DNA of 64,000 bases from Yeosuana marina. GTDB lineage: Bacteria; Bacteroidota; Bacteroidia; Flavobacteriales; Flavobacteriaceae. The translations under genes and the position numbers were made by a program. Below are positions 18,739-27,351 of the stretch, one piece after another. The stretch's first letter is position 1. Each line of letters opens with the position of its first letter. The notes beneath the pieces were generated by a model that was given only the letters and a program-made list of their open reading frames with translations, was not told the origin of the DNA and ran no database searches. The DNA lies in contig NZ_JAAKGI010000025.1 in assembly GCF_011762485.1 (NCBI RefSeq), positions 309,695 to 373,694 of the forward strand, given 5' to 3'.

Positions 18739-18801
18739 ATTTTACAGAAAAAAAATTATGTTTATAAGCAATAAAATCTTATTTTTGATTAAATCAACTT
18801 T

Positions 18802-19551
18802 ATGAAAAAGAAGGAGCGACAACAAAAAGTAATTGACGAAGTAAGCATTAACAGAAAAGTTAGCTCAAGTTTTCTATCTGAAAAATTAAACGTTTCTGAA
18901 GACACTATACGAAGAGATATTAAACAGCTAGATGCTAAAGGTTTAATTACTAAAGTACACGGAGGCGCTATTTCAACTATTCAGAAACTCTATCATTATA
19001 ACGAGGACGTTATATATAATAGAGAAAATAAAATTAGTATTGCACAAAAAGCTATTTCTTTAATTGAAGATGGTATGGTTATTATTATTAGTGGAGGAAC
19101 CACTAATTTAATGCTCGCTAAATTACTTCCAAAAGATTTAAAAGCAACTGTATATACTTACAGCCTACCTATAGCTATGCAATTAACCGAACATCCTTTA
19201 ATTGAAACTATTTTTATTGGAGGCAAAATACACAGAAGTTCTATGGTTACCACTGGTATTGACGTTATTCAATATTTATCTAATATTAGAGTGAATATTT
19301 GTTTTATGGGGGTTAGTGGCTTAAGTTTAGAACAAGGTATTACAGACGAGGGTTATGAAGTGTCCCTAATAAAAAAAGCGATGATAAATGCCGCCGAACA
19401 TATTGTTTATTTAGCTACCTCAAACAAATTAAACTTAAGACATAATTATGATGTTTGTAATCTTAACGAGATTGACACCGTAGTAACTGATTTAAATTCA
19501 GATGATCCAAAACTTAAAGACTATATTTCTGCAGGTGTAAACTTATTATAA
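18802..19551 (+). CDS. DeoR/GlpR family transcriptional regulator
   Basis: 249 residues. The N-terminal winged helix (1-58) shows VSSSFLSEKLNVSEDTIRRDIKQLDAKGLITKVHGGA, the DeoR signature; residues about 75-235 form the sugar-phosphate-sensing DeoRC domain (ISGGTTNLMLAKLLP; ITDEGYEVSLIKKAM). DeoR proteins are mostly repressors released by a sugar phosphate. Divergent to susC and 60 bases upstream of a NamZ lipoprotein gene, it is the likely regulator of both arms of the locus, sensing perhaps GlcNAc-6-P or MurNAc-6-P. The inducer is inference. Confidence 0.92.
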   Translation: MKKKERQQKVIDEVSINRKVSSSFLSEKLNVSEDTIRRDIKQLDAKGLITKVHGGAISTIQKLYHYNEDVIYNRENKISIAQKAISLIEDGMVIIISGGTTNLMLAKLLPKDLKATVYTYSLPIAMQLTEHPLIETIFIGGKIHRSSMVTTGIDVIQYLSNIRVNICFMGVSGLSLEQGITDEGYEVSLIKKAMINAAEHIVYLATSNKLNLRHNYDVCNLNEIDTVVTDLNSDDPKLKDYISAGVNLL

Positions 19552-19611
19552 TATAACAACTCAACGAAGGACCGTTTATTATTAAAGTACTTCGTTTAAA
19601 AAACAAAAAAA

Positions 19612-20838
19612 ATGATACACAAAAAAATTTTTAAAAGTAGTTTCCTTCTTTCATTATTATTTTTAATGTCCATTTCGGTAAGCTGTCAGAAAAAAAATAA
19701 AACTCAAAAACCAGCCTTAAATGAACATAAAAACATTATTGTTGGAGCCAATGAAACTGAAGCATATTTAGGTTTATTAAAAAATAAAAATGTTGCAGTT
19801 GTTGCCAATAACACCTCAGTCATTTTTAAAAATGACTCATCTAAATACGAACACTTAGTTGACTCTTTGTTAACATTACACATTAATATTACTAAGGTTT
19901 TTGCACCAGAACATGGCTTTAGGGGAAAGGCCGATGCAGGCGAAGTTGTTACCAATTCAATAGACAGTAAAACTAAATTACCTGTATATTCATTATACGG
20001 AGCAAACGAAAAACCATCATCTGAAGTTTTAAAAAACGTTAATATGGTAGTTTTTGATATTCAAGATGTCGGTGTAAGGTTTTACACTTATATATCTACT
20101 TTACATTATGTTATGGAAGCTTGTGCGGAAAACGGAATTCCAGTCATTGTTTTAGACAGACCAAACCCAAACGGTCATTATGTTGATGGCCCTATTGTAG
20201 AAAGTGACTTTAAAAGTTTTGTAGGAATGCATCCTGTTCCAATAGCTTATGGGATGACTATTGGCGAATATGCTAAAATGATAAACGGCGAAAAATGGTT
20301 AGACAATGGTATTCATTGTGATCTTACCGTAATTCCTCTAAAAAATTACACACATAACTCCACTTATAGCCTACCATTAAGACCCTCACCTAATCTTCCT
20401 AATGATAAATCTATAAATCTATATCCTAGTTTATGCCTGTTTGAAGGAACTAACGTTAGTTGTGGAAGAGGTACCGAAATGCAATTTCAAATATTTGGTT
20501 CTCCAAGTTTACCAAAAGACTCATATAAATTCACCTTTACTCCTGAACCTAATTTTGGATCAAAAAAACCAAAACACATGGGACAGGAATGTTATGGTTT
20601 AGACTTGTCTAAGACTAAGGATTTAGACCATTTAAATTTTTCTTGGCTTATTGACGCATATCATGCAACGTCTCAGAAAGATGTATTCTTTAATAAATTT
20701 TTTAACAAACTAGCTGGTTCAGAAAAACTTAAAAATCAAATTGAACAAGGGCTAACCATGGAAGAAATAAGAGCATCTTGGCAAAAAGATTTAGAAGCTT
20801 TTAAAACAATAAGAAAAAAGTATTTAATGTACCCATGA
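19612..20838 (+). CDS. namZ: DUF1343 / NamZ-type exo-beta-N-acetylmuramidase lipoprotein
   Basis: 408 residues with a lipoprotein signal (lipobox Cys25 in SISVSC), so membrane-anchored outside the cytoplasm. Family motifs: FAPEHGFRG with Glu100, VVFDIQDVGVRFYTYISTLH, LDRPNPNGHYVDGP, YGMTIGEYA, LRPSPNLPNDKSINLYPSLCLFEG and NVSCGRGTEMQFQIFG. NamZ enzymes take MurNAc off non-reducing glycan ends, complementing the NagZ-like enzyme that removes GlcNAc. Closely related to the protein at 21.9 kb, indicating a duplication. Starts 60 bases after the regulator, preceded by a weak hairpin-like inverted stretch; 7 bases separate it from the next gene. Confidence 0.87.
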   Translation: MIHKKIFKSSFLLSLLFLMSISVSCQKKNKTQKPALNEHKNIIVGANETEAYLGLLKNKNVAVVANNTSVIFKNDSSKYEHLVDSLLTLHINITKVFAPEHGFRGKADAGEVVTNSIDSKTKLPVYSLYGANEKPSSEVLKNVNMVVFDIQDVGVRFYTYISTLHYVMEACAENGIPVIVLDRPNPNGHYVDGPIVESDFKSFVGMHPVPIAYGMTIGEYAKMINGEKWLDNGIHCDLTVIPLKNYTHNSTYSLPLRPSPNLPNDKSINLYPSLCLFEGTNVSCGRGTEMQFQIFGSPSLPKDSYKFTFTPEPNFGSKKPKHMGQECYGLDLSKTKDLDHLNFSWLIDAYHATSQKDVFFNKFFNKLAGSEKLKNQIEQGLTMEEIRASWQKDLEAFKTIRKKYLMYP

Positions 20839-20845
20839 TGACATA

Positions 20846-21799
20846 ATGAAAATCGTAATCATAGGTGGAACTGGACACATTGGCACTTATTTGATTCCTC
20901 GTTTAGTAATGAAGGGACACGAAGTTGTCTGTATAAGTCGGAAAAAGAGACAGCCATATGACATGCTTCCCGTATGGAAATTTGTGAAACAAATGGCTAT
21001 TGATAGAAACAAAGCAGAACGACAAGGTATCTTTGGCTCGCAAATTAAAGACTTAAAAGCCGACATATTAATAGACCTCATTTGTTTTACACCAGAAAGT
21101 GCATCCATGCTTGTAAAAGCTCTTGCAGGAAATATTCAACATTTTATACACTGCGGCTCTATGTGGGTACATGGACATAGCTCTCAAGTCCCTACATATG
21201 AAAGTCAAGAGCGCAGCCCTTTCGGTGAATATGGTATTAATAAAGCGAATATTGAATCATATTTAATTTCAATGTCCCAACAAAAAGGATTTCCAGTTAC
21301 TATATTACATCCCGGACATATTACTGGACCTGGTTGGCTACCCATTAATCCCGTAGGCAACCAAAATCCAGAAACATTTATAAAATTAGCTAAAGGCAAA
21401 GAAATAATTTTACCAAATCTTGGAATGGAAACTGTCCATCATGTACATGCAGATGATGTTGCGCAGGCATTCGTTAATAGTATTGAAAACAGGCAAAATT
21501 CAATAGGAGAAAGTTTTCATGTTGTCTCAGAACAAGCAATTACTTTAAGAGGGTATGCTAATGCCATGGCTAAATGGTTTGGACAAGAAACTAAGCTTAG
21601 CTTTTTACCATATAATGAATGGAAAAAAATAGTTAGCAAAAAAGATGCTGAATTAACATGGGATCACATTAGCCATAGCCCTAATGGCAGTATTGTAAAA
21701 GCAAAGAAATTACTGAATTACAATCCAAGATATAGTTCGCTGCAAGCTGTACAAGAGTCAATTAAGTACTATTTTGCTAAAGAAAACATATTAATATGA
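20846..21799 (+). CDS. NAD(P)-dependent epimerase/dehydratase-like protein
   Basis: 317-residue extended short-chain dehydrogenase. Rossmann motif GGTGHIGTYL at residues 7-16, a Ser/Tyr/Lys set in HCGSMWVHG and YGINKANIE (YxxxK), and LHPGHITGPGW in the substrate half. Such enzymes epimerise, reduce or dehydrate sugars, often nucleotide sugars, in the cytoplasm; the specific reaction cannot be read. It sits 7 bases after one NamZ lipoprotein gene and 61 before its duplicate, so it is likely co-transcribed with them, which is unexpected for a purely hydrolytic set. Confidence 0.8.
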   Translation: MKIVIIGGTGHIGTYLIPRLVMKGHEVVCISRKKRQPYDMLPVWKFVKQMAIDRNKAERQGIFGSQIKDLKADILIDLICFTPESASMLVKALAGNIQHFIHCGSMWVHGHSSQVPTYESQERSPFGEYGINKANIESYLISMSQQKGFPVTILHPGHITGPGWLPINPVGNQNPETFIKLAKGKEIILPNLGMETVHHVHADDVAQAFVNSIENRQNSIGESFHVVSEQAITLRGYANAMAKWFGQETKLSFLPYNEWKKIVSKKDAELTWDHISHSPNGSIVKAKKLLNYNPRYSSLQAVQESIKYYFAKENILI

Positions 21800-21860
21800 C
21801 AATAATATCAATTAATATCAGAAGCTTTTTAAAAAAATAATCCTAATAAAATATTAAGAA

Positions 21861-23117
21861 ATGATAAAGCGTATTACCCTTATTTCATCGTTAATATTGT
21901 TATTATTAACCCTTAGTTGCTTTACACCAAATAAAGACAAAAAAGATTTATCTATAAAAGAAAAGAAGAACATTGTTGTTGGAGCTAATCAAACGGAAAA
22001 CTATATAAACCTTTTAAAAGGTAAAAACATAGCTGTTGTAGCAAACAACACGTCTGTTATTTTTAAAAACGACACCGCACGTTATACCCATCTGGTTGAT
22101 TCTTTATTATCACTGGGGATTCATATCACAAAAGTTTTTGCACCAGAACACGGTTTTAGAGGGACAGCTGATGCAGGAGAAGATTTAACCGATACCATAG
22201 ATTCTAAAACAGGATTACAAATAATATCGCTGTATGGGGAAAATAAAAATCCAACAAAAAAACAAATATATAATTACAGAAAACCGACGCCTGAACAATT
22301 AAATAACATCGACGCTATTGTGTTTGACATCCAAGATGTTGGAGTACGGTTTTACACCTATATATCAACACTTCATAATGTTATGGAAGCCTGTGCCGAA
22401 AATAACATCCCTCTTATTGTTTTAGATAGACCAAACCCAAATGGTCATTACGTTGATGGGCCTGTTTTAGAAGAAAACACAAAAAGTTATGCTGGACTCG
22501 GCCCCATACCAATAGTATATGGAATGACCATTGGCGAATATGCTTTAATGACAAATGGCGAAAAATGGCTAAATAATGGTATTCAATGCAACCTTAAAGT
22601 AATCCGATTAAAAAATTACACACATAAGTCCACATATAGCTTACCGTTAAGGCCTTCCCCTAATCTTCCCAATGATAAATCAATAAACTTATATCCAAGT
22701 TTATGCCTTTTCGAAGGAACCAACGTTAGTTGTGGAAGAGGTACAGAAATGCAATTTCAAATATTTGGATCGCCTTATCTCCCTAGTAATATCTATAACT
22801 TTTCGTTTGTACCTAAACCAAATTTCGGTTCAAAAAACCCAAAACATGAAAATGAAAAATGTTATGGACTGGATTTATCAGAAGCAGACAACCTACAAAG
22901 TATAAATTTTAGTTGGCTCATAGATGCTTATCGCTCAACAACGATGAAAACTGACTTTTTTAGAGATAAAGCTTTCAACAAACTAGCAGGAAACATCTTG
23001 CTTAAACAACAAATTGAACAAGGGCTAAGCATGGAAGAAATAAGAGCTTCTTGGCAAAAAGATTTAACTAAATTCAACAAAACAAGAGCAAAATATCTCA
23101 TATATCCTGAGAATTAA
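21861..23117 (+). CDS. namZ: DUF1343 / NamZ-type exo-beta-N-acetylmuramidase lipoprotein, second copy
   Basis: 418 residues, lipoprotein signal with lipobox Cys20 (LLTLSC). Shares long identical stretches with the 19.6 kb protein (GANxTE, AVVANNTSVIFKND, FAPEHGFRG with Glu96, LRPSPNLPNDKS, CGRGTEMQFQIFGSP, GLxMEEIRASWQKDL), so the two arose by tandem duplication around the epimerase gene. It differs by an insertion of about 14 residues after YGENKNPT (residues about 125-145). Predicted role: exolytic removal of MurNAc outside the cytoplasm. Different chain-length or peptide-substituent preference is a plausible reason for keeping both. Confidence 0.87.
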   Translation: MIKRITLISSLILLLLTLSCFTPNKDKKDLSIKEKKNIVVGANQTENYINLLKGKNIAVVANNTSVIFKNDTARYTHLVDSLLSLGIHITKVFAPEHGFRGTADAGEDLTDTIDSKTGLQIISLYGENKNPTKKQIYNYRKPTPEQLNNIDAIVFDIQDVGVRFYTYISTLHNVMEACAENNIPLIVLDRPNPNGHYVDGPVLEENTKSYAGLGPIPIVYGMTIGEYALMTNGEKWLNNGIQCNLKVIRLKNYTHKSTYSLPLRPSPNLPNDKSINLYPSLCLFEGTNVSCGRGTEMQFQIFGSPYLPSNIYNFSFVPKPNFGSKNPKHENEKCYGLDLSEADNLQSINFSWLIDAYRSTTMKTDFFRDKAFNKLAGNILLKQQIEQGLSMEEIRASWQKDLTKFNKTRAKYLIYPEN

Positions 23118-23267
23118 AAACTTTTCTTAAAACACCAATCATCTACCAATATTTTAAAATCATTATTAAAAAAACTATTTTGAGGTTAAATAATATTGCT
23201 TAATTTAGATGTTGATGATTCAACTGTTTATTTCAAGCAACATAGATTTTTTAACCCACTGGTTATA

Positions 23268-24221
23268 ATGAAAAAACTTACTATTCTTGTCCTAATTTTG
23301 CTACCCTTATTTGGCTTTACTCAAGCTAATAAATTCATACGAAAAGGTCAAAGAGCCACAGACCCTCAAGAGAAAATCAGCCTTTTTTCTGAAGCCATTA
23401 AATTAGAGCCAGAAAATCTTGATGCTTATTTTTACAGAGGTGTGACTAGAGACAATATAGGAGATCACAATGGTGCTATAATGGATTATACTAAGGTGAT
23501 TTTTTTTAGTCCGAGTGCAGACGTCTACTTTAATAGAGGTAATTCAAAATACAGTTTGATGGATTATTTTGGAGCCAAAGAAGATTTTGAAAAAGCGATA
23601 GAACTAGATACCAGCTTTATTCAAGCCAAATACAGTTTGGCCGTCACTAAGTTTAATCTAGAAGATTATGAAGGTGCTATTTTAGACTTAAAAAAAATGA
23701 ATCCTAAAACGCCAAATATTCTTATGCTTCTGGGCCAATCTTATGAGGCTCTTGATGATTTTAAAAATGCTTTACTAAGCTATACTTCAGCTGTTTTAAA
23801 TAGTCCTGACACCCAAACTTTTTATGCTCGTGGTCAGTTTTATATGGGAATAAACTACTATAAAAATGCCAATGAAGATTTTACCATGTCTGCGTCTTTA
23901 GATAACACCAATGTACCTGCCTTCTTTTTTACAGCGGTCTCTTATTATTTTTTAGGTGAATTTGACCAAGCATTAAATTATTTTTCACAAGTTTACAAAT
24001 ATGATGCTACAGATATTGATGCCGCCATTGGACTTGCATTAACGTATTATCATTTAAAAGATCTTCCCAACACAAAACTGTACTTTCAAAAGGCTAAAAA
24101 CCTGCTTAAAGAATCTGCTTTAGATGAAGATGACGGCATAAATCTTTTTAAAGACACCTATTGGTTTCAAAAGCAACAATATGCACTCAAAAAAGATTTT
24201 GAAACCTTAAATAATTTATAG
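23268..24221 (+). CDS. Secreted tetratricopeptide-repeat protein
   Basis: 317 residues from the ATG at 23268; the open frame extends upstream to a TTG at 23196 but MKKLTILVLILLPLFGFTQA after the ATG is a clean signal peptide, which decides the start. Six or more TPR units follow from about residue 22 (for example KLEPENLDAYFYRGVTRDNIGDHNGAIMDYTKVI). TPRs are protein-interaction scaffolds, so the protein probably works in the periplasm; no partner is evident. Converges on rsmG, 9 bases away. Not obviously part of the upstream NamZ transcript (150-base gap). Confidence 0.8.
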   Translation: MKKLTILVLILLPLFGFTQANKFIRKGQRATDPQEKISLFSEAIKLEPENLDAYFYRGVTRDNIGDHNGAIMDYTKVIFFSPSADVYFNRGNSKYSLMDYFGAKEDFEKAIELDTSFIQAKYSLAVTKFNLEDYEGAILDLKKMNPKTPNILMLLGQSYEALDDFKNALLSYTSAVLNSPDTQTFYARGQFYMGINYYKNANEDFTMSASLDNTNVPAFFFTAVSYYFLGEFDQALNYFSQVYKYDATDIDAAIGLALTYYHLKDLPNTKLYFQKAKNLLKESALDEDDGINLFKDTYWFQKQQYALKKDFETLNNL

Positions 24222-24230
24222 AGAATTTGA

Positions 24231-24857
24231 TTATTTATATTTTATAGGCAAATGCACCACTTTTTTAGTTTCAAAAAAATCTTCATTAAAATAATCACTT
24301 AAATTATAAATAGTAGTTGTTTTATAATCTTTAAGTTCCTCTGACAAATCACCTCCTTTTAAATATAAGATACCATTTTTTAGCGAGTGGTTTTGCTTTT
24401 TGGCAATTTTTCCTTTAGTCCAATGCACAAAGGTGGGCATAGCGGCAACCGCTCTGCTAATTATAAAATCATAAGTCCCCTGAATCTCTTCAACGCGACT
24501 ATGGGTTGTTTTAACATTGGTTAGCCCTAAACCTTCAACAACCTCATCAACTACTTTCAGTTTTTTAGCAATACTATCAACTAAATGAAATGAGCAATTT
24601 GGGAATAGGATTGCCAAAGGAATACCAGGAAATCCACCACCAGTGCCAACATCCAATAACTTGGAACCTTCCTTAAAAGTTATTACCTTTGCTATACCTA
24701 GAGAATGCAACACATGGCGCAGATATAATTCATCGATATCCTTTCTAGACACAACATTTATTTTTAAATTCCAATCTTGATAAAGAGATTCTAATTTTTT
24801 AAATTTTAAAATTTGATCTTCCGTAATATTTGGGAAATATTTTAAAATCAGCTCCAT
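24231..24857 (-). CDS. rsmG: 16S rRNA (guanine-527-N7) methyltransferase
   Basis: 208 residues, the usual GidB/RsmG length. SAM-binding motif LLDVGTGGGFPGIPLAILFP at about 68-87, followed by VDSIAKKLKVV and the late FIISRAVAAMP. Methylates N7 of G527 in 16S rRNA using S-adenosylmethionine; loss gives low-level streptomycin resistance in many bacteria. Convergent with the TPR gene, divergent from the desaturase. Confidence 0.95.
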   Translation of the reverse strand: MELILKYFPNITEDQILKFKKLESLYQDWNLKINVVSRKDIDELYLRHVLHSLGIAKVITFKEGSKLLDVGTGGGFPGIPLAILFPNCSFHLVDSIAKKLKVVDEVVEGLGLTNVKTTHSRVEEIQGTYDFIISRAVAAMPTFVHWTKGKIAKKQNHSLKNGILYLKGGDLSEELKDYKTTTIYNLSDYFNEDFFETKKVVHLPIKYK

Positions 24858-24939
24858 TTGTGTTAAATTTTCAACAAAAATATAGTTTTTATATCCATAT
24901 TTTTACAAAAAAACGTTATTACTTCACTTGGTTTATAGT

Positions 24940-24947
24940 TATCTTTG
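24940..24947 (+). promoter_or_regulatory. TAnnTTTG -7 element upstream of the desaturase
   Basis: TATCTTTG matches the Bacteroidota primary-sigma -7 consensus TAnnTTTG and lies 53 bases before the desaturase start. No clear -33 TTG at the ideal spacing was seen. Confidence 0.5.
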
Positions 24948-24999
24948 CCAAGTGTATTATAAATCGAATAAATTTAACAATACCTTTTAAATTAATAGC

Positions 25000-26094
25000 A
25001 TGACAAAACAAGCTCTATCCTTTTCTAGAACGGACTCAGCAAAATTTTTTAAAACACTCAACAAACGAGTTAACGATTACTTTAAAGAGAATAATATTAA
25101 ACGTACAGGTAACTGGAAATTATATATTAAAACAATTATAATGTTTACCTTATTTATTGTTCCAGTTGTCTTGGTTTTAACTGTAGATTTACCTGTTTGG
25201 ACACAAATTCTATTTATGGTTATTGTCGGCATTGGAATGGCCGGCGTTGGAATGAATGTAATGCATGATGCAAACCATGGCTCTTTTTCAAGTAAAAAAT
25301 GGATTAACAAATTAATGGGCAGTAGTATATACATCTTGGCTGGAAACGATTATAATTGGAAAGTACAGCATAATGTGTTACATCATACCTATACCAATAT
25401 ACAAGGACACGATGAGGATATTGATGCTGGTAGAATTATTAGATTTTCTAAGCATACTAAATGGCTTAAAATTCATCAGTATCAAAAATATTATGCCTTC
25501 TTTTTATATGGGTTATTAACGGCTAATTGGGCCATTACTACCGATTTTATTCAAACGTATCAATACCTAAAGAGAAAGCTATCTTATGGTAAATTTCCAA
25601 ATCCAGCAACACAATGGACTAAATTGATTATTGGAAAAATAATTTATTATTCCGTTTGGATTGTATTACCATTGTCTTTAGGATTTGCATGGTGGGAGGT
25701 TTTAATTGGTTTCTTTATTATGCACTACACGGCAGGAATTATTTTAAGTGTCATTTTTCAATTAGCACACGTGATGCCTAATACGGAAATGCCTGTACCA
25801 GATGAAGATGGTAATATGAAAAACACTTGGGCTATTCATCAATTGTTTACTACTTCAAATTTTTCACCTGAAAGCTGGATTGTTGAATTTTATACAGGTG
25901 GTTTAAACAGACAAGTTGAACATCATTTATTTTCAAATATTAGTCATGTTCATTACAGTAAAATAGCTAAAATAGTTAAGGAAACTGCTCGCGAATTTAG
26001 CTTACCGTATAATGAATACAAAACATTCTGGAAAGCCGTTACTGAACATTATAACCAATTAAAAGAACTAGGGCAAAAACCTAGTTTAGCCTAA
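25000..26094 (+). CDS. Membrane fatty-acid desaturase (acyl-lipid or acyl-CoA type)
   Basis: 364 residues. The three histidine boxes of the di-iron membrane desaturases are present: HDANH at 89-93, HNVLHH at 124-129 and QVEHH near 309. Hydrophobic pairs flank them (about 43-85 and 150-250). It inserts a cis double bond in membrane acyl chains using O2 and an electron donor, contributing to membrane fluidity; regiospecificity cannot be told. Followed 24 bases later by the aminotransferase gene. Confidence 0.92.
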   Translation: MTKQALSFSRTDSAKFFKTLNKRVNDYFKENNIKRTGNWKLYIKTIIMFTLFIVPVVLVLTVDLPVWTQILFMVIVGIGMAGVGMNVMHDANHGSFSSKKWINKLMGSSIYILAGNDYNWKVQHNVLHHTYTNIQGHDEDIDAGRIIRFSKHTKWLKIHQYQKYYAFFLYGLLTANWAITTDFIQTYQYLKRKLSYGKFPNPATQWTKLIIGKIIYYSVWIVLPLSLGFAWWEVLIGFFIMHYTAGIILSVIFQLAHVMPNTEMPVPDEDGNMKNTWAIHQLFTTSNFSPESWIVEFYTGGLNRQVEHHLFSNISHVHYSKIAKIVKETAREFSLPYNEYKTFWKAVTEHYNQLKELGQKPSLA

Positions 26095-26118
26095 CCATAA
26101 AATACTTTTACAAACAAC

Positions 26119-27303
26119 ATGCAATTACTATCTGATAGAATTTTAAATATGGCTACCTCTGCAACGCTAGCCATGGCTGCAAAAGCACGAGAATTACGAA
26201 CTGAAGGAAAAGATATTATTGGGTTAAGTTTAGGCGAACCCGATTTTAACACGCCCGATTTCATTAAAGATGCAGCAATTCAAGCCATTAATGACAATTA
26301 CAACTCATACTCACCTGTTGATGGCTATGCAGATTTAAAACAAGCCATTATCACAAAGTTTAAACGTGATAATAATTTAACCTATACACCAACTCAAATA
26401 GTCGTTTCTACTGGAGCCAAACAATCTTTAGCTAATGTTGCCGCGGTTATGGTGAACAAAGGTGATGAAGTTATTATGCCATGTCCATATTGGGTAAGTT
26501 ATGCTGATATTGTAAAACTAAATGAAGGAATTCCTGTTGAAGTACCAACAACGATTGCTACAGATTTTAAAATGACTCCTGAACAATTGGAAGCAGCTAT
26601 AACACCAAAAACTAAAATGATTTGGTTTAGTTCGCCTTGCAATCCAAGTGGTTCAATTTATAGTAAAGAAGAACTAAGAGGTTTAGCCGATGTTTTAGTA
26701 AAATATCCAGATATTTATGTGGTTTCAGACGAAATTTACGAACACATTAATTACGTTGGAGGTCATGAAAGTATAGCACAATTTGAAGACATGTATGATC
26801 GTACTATCACGGTTAATGGTGTTTCAAAAGCCTTTGCAATGACAGGATGGCGTATTGGATATATTGGTGGTCCAGAAAAAATAGCGAGAGCCTGTAATAA
26901 AATGCAAGGACAAATTACAAGTGGAGCTAACTGTATTGCACAACGTGCAACCATAACAGCTTTAAACGCAGAACCGTCTAAAGTTAAATACATGATTGAC
27001 GAGTTTAAAGTGCGTCGTGATTTAATTTTAAGTTTGTTAAATGAGATTGAAGGGTTTAAAACCAATACTCCAGAAGGAGCTTTTTACGTGTTCCCAAATA
27101 TTTCTCATTTCTTTGGAAAAACGCTTCGAGGTAAAACCATAAACAACGCCTCTGATTTTTCTATGTATTTATTAGAAGAAGCTTTAGTAGCCACTGTTGA
27201 TGGTGGTGCTTTTGGAAATCCTGATTGTATTCGAATTTCTTATGCTGCGTCTCAAGAACAAATTATTGAAGCCATTAAACGTATAAAAGAAGCTTTAAGC
27301 TAA
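26119..27303 (+). CDS. aspC: Class I/II pyridoxal-phosphate aminotransferase (aspartate aminotransferase type)
   Basis: 394 residues. Recognisable features: LSLGEPDFNTPDFIKDAA near the N-terminus, SSPCNPSGSIYSKEEL (about 174-189), YVVSDEIYEHI, and VNGVSKAFAMTGWRIGY with the PLP-binding Lys at about 238. Subgroup I-gamma aspartate aminotransferases of this kind transfer the amino group between aspartate and 2-oxoglutarate; some also accept prephenate or aromatic amino acids. A small intrinsic terminator follows. Confidence 0.9.
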   Translation: MQLLSDRILNMATSATLAMAAKARELRTEGKDIIGLSLGEPDFNTPDFIKDAAIQAINDNYNSYSPVDGYADLKQAIITKFKRDNNLTYTPTQIVVSTGAKQSLANVAAVMVNKGDEVIMPCPYWVSYADIVKLNEGIPVEVPTTIATDFKMTPEQLEAAITPKTKMIWFSSPCNPSGSIYSKEELRGLADVLVKYPDIYVVSDEIYEHINYVGGHESIAQFEDMYDRTITVNGVSKAFAMTGWRIGYIGGPEKIARACNKMQGQITSGANCIAQRATITALNAEPSKVKYMIDEFKVRRDLILSLLNEIEGFKTNTPEGAFYVFPNISHFFGKTLRGKTINNASDFSMYLLEEALVATVDGGAFGNPDCIRISYAASQEQIIEAIKRIKEALS

Positions 27304-27325
27304 TTTCTGATTTATAAAATTAAAG

Positions 27326-27351
27326 AAGCCATTTGTTGTTAGTGGCTTTTT
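27326..27351 (+). terminator. Intrinsic terminator after the aminotransferase gene
   Basis: AAGCCA (27326-27331) pairs with TGGCTT (27343-27348), followed by a T-run. The right arm lies inside the last codons of the convergent exporter gene, so it may serve both transcripts. Confidence 0.65.

Noticed and set aside
23196..23267. TTG start and 24 extra residues on the TPR protein
   Set aside because: It has no signal or homology value and would hide the signal peptide that begins at 23268.
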